Source: CAVSWT01 sp963731745 (GTDB taxonomy: Bacteria > Bacteroidota > Ignavibacteria > Ignavibacteriales > Ignavibacteriaceae). From it: 64,000 nucleotides of DNA. The stretch spans positions 62,001 to 126,000 of the forward strand of contig CAVSWT010000008.1 of the NCBI GenBank assembly GCA_963731745.1, given 5' to 3'. The translations under genes were made by a program, and so were the position numbers. Within the stretch, counting starts at the first letter, position 1. The number at the start of each line of letters is the position of its first letter. Positions 53,151-62,128 of the stretch are shown here, in pieces. The notes beneath the pieces were generated by a model, which was given only the letters and a program-made list of their open reading frames with translations, was not told the origin of the DNA and searched no databases.

Positions 53151-54170
53151 TCAACGACTTTGAAGCAGATAATTTATCTTAAATAAACCTATTAATGATC
53201 CGAATCCATACGAGAAGTGAATCACCAAAAAGGTCCATAAAATATAGGCATATGATGACTTAGTATCTTTCAGTTTTAAGCTTATAAAAATTATTGCAAA
53301 CATATACACTGCAAAGCTTACTGCTGAAATTAATCCGGCCATGGGAAAAATGACTGTTAAAATCAGTGGGACTAAAATTGATAAAATAAAAATTAGAGGA
53401 ATAAAATGACGCCAGCTTAGTGAACTTAATCGCTTAGTAATATAAATGGTTAAAATATTCCAAACTCCATTCCTGTAATTATTTTTTGCTAATGCGTAAT
53501 AATTTTCTCGAGCAAAATAAGTGCATTTAGTTGTTGGAACAAGGAATATTTTTTTATCCGAATTGATCAATCTTTTGGAAAGTTCGATATCGTGATTTCT
53601 AATTAATCTTTCATCGTACAAACCTATTTTAATTAGTAAATCCTTTTTGTATATACCGAATGGAACTGTATCTACTTGCATTGGCTGATCTGTACCTAAT
53701 CTAAACAATGAATTGCCAACACCAAATTTATTTGAAAGCACTTTGCAAATGGATAAGTTTTTTTTGGTTTTATGTTTAGCTTCGGTTAGCATTACACCAC
53801 CAACTCCATCAGCATTTAATATTTCAAAGGCTTGAACAAGATTTTTAATATAATTTTTAGAAAATGAAGAGTGAGCGCTTGCTATCATAATAAAATTACC
53901 AGAAGCATTCTTGATTCCAATATTTAGAGCAAATGGGGTAAATGTTTTAGGGTTTGGAATCAACTTAATGAATGGGTAAGTTTTTTGAAATTTTTCAATT
54001 AAAGATCTTGTTTTGTCAGAACTATTTCCGTCAACAACAATTATTTCTAATAATTCATTCGGGTAATCCATCTCTATAAAAGACAACAGACATTCTTCTA
54101 TATATTGCTCTTCGTTTCTGCAAGGAATTATAATTGAAACCGTTTTATCCGTAGAATTTAAATTATCCAT
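53151..54170 (-). CDS. Glycosyltransferase family 2 with membrane anchor
   Basis: The 339-residue GT2 enzyme starts VSIIIPCRNEEQYIEECLLS and has VVDGNSSDKT (nucleotide-sugar Asp) as the A-type fold core. A C-terminal pair of membrane helices (about 245-320) is present. The layout resembles ExoA-type succinoglycan glucosyltransferases. It adds a sugar to the lipid-linked repeat unit on the cytoplasmic face. The acceptor and donor are unknown. Confidence 0.9.
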   Translation of the reverse strand: MDNLNSTDKTVSIIIPCRNEEQYIEECLLSFIEMDYPNELLEIIVVDGNSSDKTRSLIEKFQKTYPFIKLIPNPKTFTPFALNIGIKNASGNFIMIASAHSSFSKNYIKNLVQAFEILNADGVGGVMLTEAKHKTKKNLSICKVLSNKFGVGNSLFRLGTDQPMQVDTVPFGIYKKDLLIKIGLYDERLIRNHDIELSKRLINSDKKIFLVPTTKCTYFARENYYALAKNNYRNGVWNILTIYITKRLSSLSWRHFIPLIFILSILVPLILTVIFPMAGLISAVSFAVYMFAIIFISLKLKDTKSSYAYILWTFLVIHFSYGFGSLIGLFKINYLLQSR

Positions 54171-54182
54171 GCTCTTATTTTT

Positions 54183-54677
54183 CTATTCCAAAGATTTTAT
54201 AACTTTTGCGGGGTTCCCAACAGCAGTAACATTATCAGGAATATCTTTATTTACCAAAGATGAAGCTCCAACGATTGCATTTTTGCCAATACGAATACCA
54301 TCTTTGCCTGCAATGATTGTAGCGCGCATTCCAATATAAGCACCTTGTTTAATCCTAATATGTGTATGTATTTGTGCTTTACCATGCAATGCAAAATAAC
54401 AGCCATATGAAATTGTAACATTATCTTCTATCACTGTGCATTTTGGTTCCAAATCATCAAGGTAGCATTTCATCCCGATGAAAACATTTTTTCCTATCAC
54501 ATAGCCAACAATATGTTTGTATAAAATAATTCTTAAATTTGAAAAAGGAATATTCGGAATTAAAACTACATTAAAATACTTACGAATTGGCTTCCAAATT
54601 ATTAGCCACAACGGATACTTTGCATAATACGGCACCTGCTTCTTTTGTACTCTATAATATAATTCTACTATTTTCAT
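54183..54677 (-). CDS. Hexapeptide-repeat acyltransferase (LbH fold)
   Basis: The 164-residue protein has the left-handed beta-helix pattern (VIGKNVFIGMKCYLDD, VIEDNVTISYGCYF, IRIKQGAYIGMRATIIAG, IRIGKNAIVGASSLVNKDIP). It ends in VGNPAKVIKSL, the typical WbbJ/NeuD-type close. It is likely an O- or N-acetyltransferase that decorates a sugar of the repeat unit, possibly the amino sugar made by the dehydratase/DegT pair. A roughly 40-residue N-terminal extension is typical of WcaF/WcaB-like members. Confidence 0.9.
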   Translation of the reverse strand: MKIVELYYRVQKKQVPYYAKYPLWLIIWKPIRKYFNVVLIPNIPFSNLRIILYKHIVGYVIGKNVFIGMKCYLDDLEPKCTVIEDNVTISYGCYFALHGKAQIHTHIRIKQGAYIGMRATIIAGKDGIRIGKNAIVGASSLVNKDIPDNVTAVGNPAKVIKSLE

Positions 54678-54740
54678 ATTAACTTATTAGTCTGATTCCA
54701 ACCTATGAATGAGTTAAAAATCATAAACTAAATTTATTTT

Positions 54741-55858
54741 TTAGCCAGAGTGAATTTGGTTTTTATAAATTTTTAACATTTGCTCAATATTATTTTTCCA
54801 GTTATATAACCTATTTACACGTTCTCTACCAGCATTGCCCAATTTCCGTCTTAATTTTTCGTCTTTAATTAATTTTATGATTGCGTCTGCTGCTTCATTT
54901 ATATTTTGTCTTTGAACAATTAACCCGGTCAAATTATTTTCAACCACCTCAGAAAATCCGCTTACATTTGAAACCACAACAGGATTACAGCACGCTGATG
55001 CTTCTAAAACAGCAACCCCAAAACTTTCACTGTCATCAATTGATAATGCCACGTAAATATCAATTTGATTATGATATTTTACAATATCCTGATAATTAAT
55101 ATAACCCGTGAAAATCGAGTCATTTGTTAATCCTAATTCTTTAGTTAGATTTTTAAGTCGCTCCTCAAGGCTTCCCCCGCCAACGATTAGTAATTTTAAT
55201 TGAAAATTCGGCATATTATCTTTAACAATTCTAAAAGCTCTAATCAGATATTCTAATCCATATTTTTCTTCCAAAGTTTTAATTGTCCCTATTACAATTT
55301 CATCTTTACTAAAAATTCTTTCAATTTCTATTTGCTTAAATAAATCTGTGTCAATCCCAAAGGGTGTAACTTCAACTTCTTTAGTTGAGAATTTATTTAT
55401 TTGCATTGCCATGGAATTACTTGTAGATAAAATTTTATCAGCCTTGTTCAATATGAATTGAATTATTTTTTTATGTATGAAACTTATTTTTGGGAAATTG
55501 TAAATATCAGCTCCCCAAACAGAAATTATAAATGGATGAAAATTACAAAGTGCGCCAAGTAATCCATAACTTGTTGCGTAATGTGCATGTAGAATATCAG
55601 GTTTAAATTCCTCTATTCTCTTTTTTATTTTTTTAACAGCGCTTAGATATATTAAATTTGAAAAGCTTGTCTCTCTCAAATTAGATATTTTATTCGTCAA
55701 ATTGAAAGATTCCACTGTAACGTTTGATGTTTTGGCATATAAATTCTTATTAATGTTGATAGAGTCATTAAATGAATCAATACGCCATGTTCTGCTAATC
55801 CATTAACCCATTTAATTGTATGCGAAGAATTGGCGTCAGATAAAAACAATATTTTCAT
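54741..55858 (-). pseudogene. Glycosyltransferase family 4, frameshifted near the 5' end
   Basis: ATG 55858 gives MKILFLSDANSSHTIKWVNGL, a perfect GT4 (GT-B) N-terminal strand, but the frame closes after about 53 codons. A second frame carries DSININKNLYAKTSNVTVESFNL and 324 further residues, with HAHYATSYGLLG, TPFGIDTDLF and the donor-binding EASACCNPVV. The break lies at about 55767-55772 (one base missing near TTTAA). The restored enzyme has about 370 aa. All signature parts are intact. Confidence 0.82.
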
Positions 55859-55867
55859 TTTTATATT

Positions 55868-56989
55868 CTATATCGCGCTTGTTTTCTTTACGAAATTAAT
55901 GTCTGTCAAAAATGATTTTAATTCTTGATAAACTTCCTCTACACTTAAAGTGTTCATACACTCATAATTAGGACAAGATCTTCCCGCATTGGTAAAACAG
56001 TATTGCTGATTAGTTTCTGGAGAACAGATAATTTTTTTTTGTATAAATTTGTGAAACGTACCATAGGGCAAACTATAGTCAGGACTCGTTGGCCGATATA
56101 TAGTAAATGTCGGTTTATTTAAAACATTTGCTAAATAAATGGGACCAGAATCATTAGAAATCATTAGTGCAGAATTTTTTATCGTTTCAATTAATTCTGT
56201 AAGAGATGATGTTACTTTAAATTTTATGCTATGGTTATTTAATAAATTAATAAAATTTTCATTCACTTTTTCTTCTGGAAAAATCCAAAGAACTTTAAAA
56301 TTTACATTTAATAACTCTGTAAATTTGATAAATTTATTTAAGTTCCATTCCTTTGCATCCCAGCCGGCAAAAGGATGAATTAGTATCGTACCATTCTCAT
56401 CAAAACAAACTTCGTATTCTTTTTCAACTAATCTAGTGTCAAATTTGTGTTCGATCAAAACAGGATCTAAATATAGATCAGTTAAATGCGGTGTAGTCCT
56501 TTTCAGAATAAAATCAGAATATAGTGCTTTGAAGCAATAATCATTATAGCCAATAATTTTATTTGAACTTGAGCTAAATATTAAACTCGCAGAAAGAATA
56601 GAGCCAGTTAAATCAAAAATTTTATTGGGTTCAATTTCCTTTAATTTTTTTCTATACACACCATTTATAATACGTTTACCTAAAATTAATTTTGATTCAT
56701 CTACAATAATGTATTGGACACCGTCAAATATTAATTCATAAATTACCTTTGAGTTAGCATAACAAAATATTGTTATATCATCATAAAATTTTTTTAACAT
56801 TTTGATGGCAGGTATGCTAAAAACAGTATCGCCAATTTTACAAAAAGCGATAACAACAATTTTATTTGAATTTTTATTTTTACCGAGTGAAAATGTTCGG
56901 AATAATTTAAATATAGGAAAGCATAAAAAATTTATAATTTTTTTTAAGAATGGCGATTCATTTAATATAAAAGAAACATTTTTATTCAT
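55868..56989 (-). CDS. Glycosyltransferase family 9 (heptosyltransferase-like)
   Basis: The 373-residue GT-B enzyme has the N-terminal KIVVIAFCKIGDTVFSIPAIKMLKKFY, the C-terminal ISNDSGPIYLANVLNKPTFTIYRPTSPDYSLPYG (nucleotide-sugar site) and a Cys-rich end (CSPETNQQYCFTNAGRSCPNYECMNTL). Family 9 enzymes move heptose or related sugars in LPS core synthesis. A 38-residue hydrophobic N-terminal stretch may associate it with the membrane. It overlaps the ligase/polymerase gene by 4 bp. Confidence 0.9.
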   Translation of the reverse strand: MNKNVSFILNESPFLKKIINFLCFPIFKLFRTFSLGKNKNSNKIVVIAFCKIGDTVFSIPAIKMLKKFYDDITIFCYANSKVIYELIFDGVQYIIVDESKLILGKRIINGVYRKKLKEIEPNKIFDLTGSILSASLIFSSSSNKIIGYNDYCFKALYSDFILKRTTPHLTDLYLDPVLIEHKFDTRLVEKEYEVCFDENGTILIHPFAGWDAKEWNLNKFIKFTELLNVNFKVLWIFPEEKVNENFINLLNNHSIKFKVTSSLTELIETIKNSALMISNDSGPIYLANVLNKPTFTIYRPTSPDYSLPYGTFHKFIQKKIICSPETNQQYCFTNAGRSCPNYECMNTLSVEEVYQELKSFLTDINFVKKTSAI

Positions 56990-58392
56990 TCTTCGCTGAT
57001 CATCCTTTTAGCCGTTACATTTTGATATATAAACATGAGCAGCATAAATGCAATCCAAAACGGCAAATCTCTTGTTATCCAACCATTCGTTAATAAACCG
57101 GTAGACTCTAAAAACGCGCGCCCGAGCAGGCCGGCGCCGATACTGCTAATAGCAATCGACATTAAATAATAATCGGAATTTGTATCTTTTATTTTTTTTT
57201 CAACAGTACTTCCCATTTTAAAAAAGACATAAAACAAATAAACAGCAGTTGCTAAACCTAATATTCCATTTTCAGCAAATTTGAAAAGGAAGAAATTATG
57301 AGCCGTTCCACTTCTCGCCCACCAAATAGATTGTTCTTCGAAACTGCCTAACATTACAGTAAGATTTGGATAAATTTTAGTATCAAACAATCCAGGCCCA
57401 GTTCCAAACAAAAAATTATCTTTAATTATATGATAAGTCATATCCCAAATATAAAAACGAGTGTTCTCAAAAATTCTTTCAACTCTAAGATATATACCTA
57501 TGTATTCACTGAAAATTGGAATAATTAAAATCATCAATACAACAAAAATAATTGAAATAAAAAAGTACTTTAAATATTTTGGATTAAATCTCCAAAGAAT
57601 AAAAAAGATACTAATAAAAACAGCACCGATGGAAGCTCTTGAATCCGTTAAAAGAAGAACAGATAATAAAAATAATAAAATAGTGTAGTGTAAATATTTT
57701 GAATTGTTACTCTCTTTTCTCTTAATTAAAACCACCCCAATCCACAGTGGGATTGACACAGTTAATAACAACCCAACAGCATTAGGATTACTATACAAAC
57801 CTGAGAACTGATTTACAGAATGACTTTGGATGGAAAAAACTGTTAAACCTTTTGTAAAAATTTCATAAAAGATAACCAGTCCTAAAATTATGCTGGAGAT
57901 GGCTAATGCATTAATAAAATGTAACATGGTTTTTTTTGAAATCACAAAATGATATAACATAAAAACGATTAAGAAAAAAAGTACCTGTCTTGCCGTTACA
58001 AAAAGAGCGTATAAAATGTTTTCCGAAAAAATAGAAGAAAGAAGCATTGAGAATATTGCGAGAATAAAAATATATTTTGCTTGAGTTGGTAATTCGTTAA
58101 TCGGTTTTGCAGTTATTCCATAATTTTTAACATACAAATACATGATAAGTAATATTAAAAAAACATTGATATAATTTCTATAAATCTCAGTGAAATCGCT
58201 CGTGAGGATAAGAAATGCAATAATGATAAAAGGAATTAAGAATTTTTCTTTAAATAAAAAAGAAATTAAAAAAAACAATAATGCAATCAAGAAAATTATT
58301 AAAACAGAATTAATCGCAGATAGAAAAAATGCGAATAATAATGCAGTCATAATTAATTGTTTAGTGCTATATGCGGTTTTTAAAAAATTCAT
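56986..58392 (-). CDS. O-antigen polymerase/ligase (Wzy/WaaL family)
   Basis: A polytopic membrane protein of 468 aa with about ten to twelve helices. A periplasmic loop holds conserved residues of the Wzy_C domain (RASIGAVFIS, then FGTGPGLFDTKIYPN and TAHNFFLFKFAENGILGL, with the catalytic-region His). It either polymerises repeat units or ligates the chain. The two roles cannot be told apart by sequence reading, but the operon context with flippase and Wzz favours a polymerase. Confidence 0.88.
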   Translation of the reverse strand: MNFLKTAYSTKQLIMTALLFAFFLSAINSVLIIFLIALLFFLISFLFKEKFLIPFIIIAFLILTSDFTEIYRNYINVFLILLIMYLYVKNYGITAKPINELPTQAKYIFILAIFSMLLSSIFSENILYALFVTARQVLFFLIVFMLYHFVISKKTMLHFINALAISSIILGLVIFYEIFTKGLTVFSIQSHSVNQFSGLYSNPNAVGLLLTVSIPLWIGVVLIKRKESNNSKYLHYTILLFLLSVLLLTDSRASIGAVFISIFFILWRFNPKYLKYFFISIIFVVLMILIIPIFSEYIGIYLRVERIFENTRFYIWDMTYHIIKDNFLFGTGPGLFDTKIYPNLTVMLGSFEEQSIWWARSGTAHNFFLFKFAENGILGLATAVYLFYVFFKMGSTVEKKIKDTNSDYYLMSIAISSIGAGLLGRAFLESTGLLTNGWITRDLPFWIAFMLLMFIYQNVTAKRMISEE

Positions 58393-58653
58393 AGTTCAAT
58401 TTTACATAATATATTTCAAATCTATCTGCTTACCATTTGATAGTACAGATTTTTCACCCATAAATATTCATCATGATTTACAAAATGAACGTTAAGCCAA
58501 TAAACACTATATAAAGACAATGAGGTTTAAAATAAATTTAGCAACTGCGAATATTACCAATGAAGTGACTGATTGCTTATGAAAAGAGCTAGAAATGCAG
58601 AAAAAATAAGAATAATCATTTAATACAATTTTTTGGTTCCCTTTAATTTTAAT

Positions 58654-59946
58654 TTACTGAATTATAAAATATCCCAACAAAGTTAATACTATGTAGCAAA
58701 TGGTTGTTGCTAATGCAAGACCTTCAGTATTTAAGGAGTTAACCAATCCAAAATTTAAAATTATTTTAAGTAGAAAAATAAAAATCGAAATAATTAATAA
58801 TTGTTTGATCAATCCAGCACCATAAATCATTTTATTTACTACCGCATACGGCGCATAAAATAAAAATCCCAAAGCATATATTTTTAAAATGCCATATGTC
58901 ATCAAAGTATCACTCGTTGTAAACTGGCCGCGTTCATATAAAAGTTTAATTATTCCATCGCCGAAAAAAATAAAAATAAAAGTTATCGGCATAAAAATAA
59001 AAATATTAATTCTCAGTCCGCGATTAAAATGATGCTGCAAAAGTTCATGATTATTAGCATTGAAAGATTGAGATAATTGAGGAAAAATGGCCGTGGACAA
59101 AGCTAGTGAAAATATTGAAATGGGAAGAGTGAATAATACTGTGGCATAATTTAATGACGCTATTCCCCCATGATTTACGTCCGAATAAAAATATCTATCA
59201 ATCAAAATATAAAGTTGATTAAATACTTCTATAAGCACAATAAGAAATATCATCCGGTTTGTGTTTTCAAAACGAAAAATCCTAAAATTAAAACTCAACA
59301 ATGAAAATTCATTTTGCTTTTTTACATTAAAAAACAGATAAGTAAATTGAAGTAACGAACCTGTTAAATAACCAATTGGAATTGTAAAAATTCCCCAGTC
59401 AGCGCTAAACAAAATAACTAGTGTAATAATAGAAATATTTAAAAATAAATTTGAAATTGCCGGAGCTTTAAAATTAAATTCGGCTTGCATGTAAGAAGCA
59501 AAAATTGACGTTCCCGCGTTGAATGGAATTGTAAATAAAAATATTTGAAACACTGATAAGGCAAGATTTGTGTCGGCGGAACTCGAATTGCCAAGATAAA
59601 GAGAAATTATTGTGGAAGATAGTGCATATAAAACCGTGCTTAAAAGGATTGACACGGATACAAATTGCCAAAATGTATTTTTAAAAAATATTCCGGCTTC
59701 TGCTTTGCCAAGCTGCTGTTTTTTATGATAAGCAGGGATAAAATAATTTTGGGATAAGTAAAGAATTGCAGTATTAATTATGATTGGAACAACTGCACCA
59801 ATTAGATAAATATCAAATTGATTTTGCAGACCAAACTTACCGGCGTAAGTAGCTTCACGTATAAAACCAAAACCTCTGCTAATTAATCCGACACTTGTAA
59901 TTAATAAAGAAGCGCCGGCTATTGTTGAGGTAAATTTTTTTGACAT
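58654..59946 (-). CDS. Lipid-linked oligosaccharide flippase (MurJ/Wzx-like, MOP superfamily)
   Basis: The 430-residue polytopic protein has about twelve helices. It starts ASLLITSVGLISRGFGFIREATYAGKFG, a MurJ/MviN-like opening, and has LYERGQFTTSDTLMTYG, typical of MurJ. Its placement in the polysaccharide operon supports the flipping of Und-PP-linked repeat units. It is 10 bp after the UDP-xylose synthase gene. Confidence 0.88.
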   Translation of the reverse strand: MSKKFTSTIAGASLLITSVGLISRGFGFIREATYAGKFGLQNQFDIYLIGAVVPIIINTAILYLSQNYFIPAYHKKQQLGKAEAGIFFKNTFWQFVSVSILLSTVLYALSSTIISLYLGNSSSADTNLALSVFQIFLFTIPFNAGTSIFASYMQAEFNFKAPAISNLFLNISIITLVILFSADWGIFTIPIGYLTGSLLQFTYLFFNVKKQNEFSLLSFNFRIFRFENTNRMIFLIVLIEVFNQLYILIDRYFYSDVNHGGIASLNYATVLFTLPISIFSLALSTAIFPQLSQSFNANNHELLQHHFNRGLRINIFIFMPITFIFIFFGDGIIKLLYERGQFTTSDTLMTYGILKIYALGFLFYAPYAVVNKMIYGAGLIKQLLIISIFIFLLKIILNFGLVNSLNTEGLALATTICYIVLTLLGYFIIQ

Positions 59947-59956
59947 TAAAAGTCAG

Positions 59957-60901
59957 TTAAAATTTTACGGTTTTCTTAAAATAATCAATTGTTATTTTTA
60001 ACCCTTCACTGCGGTCGACTTTTGGTTTCCAGCCAAGTATCTTATTGGCTTTCGTGATGTTTGGCTGCCGTACTTTTGGATCGTCTACCGGGAGCTCTTT
60101 AAAAGTTAATTTACTTTTACTTCCGGTTATCTTTAATACTTCTTTGGCGAATTGTTTTATTGTAATTTCTGCAGGGTTGCCGATATTGACTGGATTGACT
60201 TCGTTAGACATTAGCAATTTATATATTCCTGCCACAAGATCAGAAACGAAACAAAAGCTTCTGGTTTGTGAACCATCGCCAAAAACTGTTAAATCCTCTC
60301 CGCGTAATGCTTGTCCTACAAATGCAGGAAGAGCTCTCCCATCATCTAATCTCATGCGTGGCCCGTATGTATTAAATATACGCACTATTCTGGTTTCTAC
60401 TCCATGGAAACGATTATATGCCATTGTTATTGCTTCTGCAAATCTTTTAGCTTCATCATAAACTCCGCGCGGACCAATAGGATTTACATTTCCCCAATAA
60501 TCTTCGCTCTGCGGATGAATGGCCGGATCACCATAAACTTCGGAAGTTGATGCCAGTAAAAATCTTGCCTTTTTTTCTTTAGCTAAACCTAAGGCTTTAT
60601 GTGTTCCAAGTGATCCTACTTTTAAAGTTTGAATTGGAAATTTTAAATAATCAATCGGGCTTGCGGGAGAAGCAAAATGAAGTATGTAATCTACTCGTCC
60701 AGGCACGTAAATGTAATTTGTAACATCATGTTTAATGAATTTAAAATCCTCATTAGAAAAAAGATGAGCAATGTTATCAACATTTCCGGTGAGTAAATTA
60801 TCAATGCAGATAACTTTACATCCTTCAGCTAAAAGTTTATCGCAGAGATGAGAACCTAAGAATCCTGCTCCGCCGGTTACTACTGCTGTGGGTTTATACA
60901 A
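59957..60901 (-). CDS. UDP-glucuronate decarboxylase (UDP-xylose synthase)
   Basis: The 314-residue SDR enzyme has the NAD loop VTGGAGFLGSHLCDKL (8-23), HFASPASPIDYLKFPIQTL, LLASTSEVYGDPAIHPQ and GPRGVYDEAKRFAEA with the Tyr-x3-Lys pair. These match UXS, which converts UDP-glucuronate to UDP-xylose. The polysaccharide is therefore likely to contain xylose or a derivative. It lies 95 bp after wzz with a hairpin between. Confidence 0.93.
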   Translation of the reverse strand: MYKPTAVVTGGAGFLGSHLCDKLLAEGCKVICIDNLLTGNVDNIAHLFSNEDFKFIKHDVTNYIYVPGRVDYILHFASPASPIDYLKFPIQTLKVGSLGTHKALGLAKEKKARFLLASTSEVYGDPAIHPQSEDYWGNVNPIGPRGVYDEAKRFAEAITMAYNRFHGVETRIVRIFNTYGPRMRLDDGRALPAFVGQALRGEDLTVFGDGSQTRSFCFVSDLVAGIYKLLMSNEVNPVNIGNPAEITIKQFAKEVLKITGSKSKLTFKELPVDDPKVRQPNITKANKILGWKPKVDRSEGLKITIDYFKKTVKF

Positions 60902-60949
60902 GTTAATTCCTTTCTAATTAAATCTAATTTCAAAATTTCTTAAATTATT

Positions 60950-60982
60950 ACAAACCTAATTTCTCAAAGAAATTGGGTTTGT
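60950..60982. repeat. 15-bp hairpin related to the one at 5885-5907
   Basis: ACAAACCTAATTTCT (60950-60964) pairs with AGAAATTGGGTTTGT (60968-60982), with one G-T pair. The core (AATTTCT...AGAAATTGGG) is the same as in 5885-5907. It lies between wzz and the UDP-xylose synthase gene inside the operon, so it could be a partial terminator or an mRNA-processing/stability element. No strong T tract follows on the minus strand. Confidence 0.55.
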
Positions 60983-60996
60983 GGTTTAAATTTAAA

Positions 60997-62124
60997 TCAA
61001 TCGACTTTCAAAATCTTTTTTTCTTTATAAACCAAAATCAATGACATTAATAAAAATACAAATATAGCGCCCAAAACAGTTGAAAAAACTACTCTCGGTG
61101 AAGATGCCTTTAAAGGCGGGATTGCCTCATCTAATACTTCAATTGTAGGAATATCTTTTTTCTCCTGAATTAATTCCTGGTAATACTGCTGCTGCAAAAC
61201 CTGGTAAACTTCATTTTGAATTTTTACCTCGCGAAGAAGTTCTGTTAATTCTTTTCCTAGAGCAGGAACATCTTTGAATGCTATTAAATAATCTGCACTT
61301 CCCATTTCCATTTTGCTGTACTGCTGTTTAAGCTCAGATAATTTACTTTGAAGAGATAGTATTGCTTTATTATCTTCGCGTAAATTTTGTTTTAGCATTC
61401 CAATTTCGATTTCAGTTTTAGTTATTTCCGATTTTAATTTGGCCGCCGCATCAATTGAAGCGCTCACCTGTTCAGGCAGAGCAAAAGTTTTATTCTTTTT
61501 CTGAAAATCAGACAAAGCATTTTCTACGGAATCCAAACTCGCTCTGGTAATTTTAATTTGTGATTCTATATATTCTCTTCCTCTTTTTGCTTTGGAAGAT
61601 AATTTTTGTTTATTCAGTTGATCTAAAGCTGCGACAAATGAATTTGTAATTTTAGCGGCAAATTTTCTAACTGAATCCTTATCATCTAAAAACATTGGAA
61701 GAATTTTGGTTTTAACATCAATGCTTATTTTTATTATACCTTCTTTGGTAACTTCTACATTTAATTTTTTGCTTAATTTATCCGCTGCATCATAAATATT
61801 TTTTGAATCAAGGTAATCGAACAAATTATCTTTTCTTACAACATATTCAGATGCTGAACGGCTTTTTAATACTTCCATATACAGCTGCGAGTTAGCTGAA
61901 GAATTTCCGCCAAGCAAATTGGTGAAATTAGATCCGTTTAATAATGCGCTTATATTATTGGAATTTGATTCATCACCCGGTGGAAGCAACGTTGCTTCAG
62001 CTTTATATGTAACGGGATAAACAAAAAACAAAAGAAGAAATAAAATAACAGCTGAAAGGATCGTAACTTTTAGTATCTGCCGAAGATTAAAAATGATAAT
62101 ATTTAGTATTTGATGATAACTCAA
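60997..62124 (-). CDS. Wzz/GumC-type polysaccharide chain-length protein (no kinase domain)
   Basis: The 375-residue inner-membrane protein has two membrane helices (about 17-36 and 343-364) flanking a periplasmic domain. The Wzz opening YKAEATLLPPGDESN is present and long coiled-coil heptads run at about 180-310. It has a short C-terminus and lacks a tyrosine autokinase domain, so phosphorylation control, if any, comes from elsewhere. It sets chain length with Wzy and contacts the exporter. Confidence 0.9.
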   Translation of the reverse strand: MSYHQILNIIIFNLRQILKVTILSAVILFLLLFFVYPVTYKAEATLLPPGDESNSNNISALLNGSNFTNLLGGNSSANSQLYMEVLKSRSASEYVVRKDNLFDYLDSKNIYDAADKLSKKLNVEVTKEGIIKISIDVKTKILPMFLDDKDSVRKFAAKITNSFVAALDQLNKQKLSSKAKRGREYIESQIKITRASLDSVENALSDFQKKNKTFALPEQVSASIDAAAKLKSEITKTEIEIGMLKQNLREDNKAILSLQSKLSELKQQYSKMEMGSADYLIAFKDVPALGKELTELLREVKIQNEVYQVLQQQYYQELIQEKKDIPTIEVLDEAIPPLKASSPRVVFSTVLGAIFVFLLMSLILVYKEKKILKVD

Positions 62125-62128
62125 TGTT

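Noticed and set aside
60045..60461. 138-codon plus-strand frame opposite the UDP-xylose synthase gene
   Set aside because: The minus-strand SDR motifs are unmistakable; the plus frame has no motif or ribosome site.
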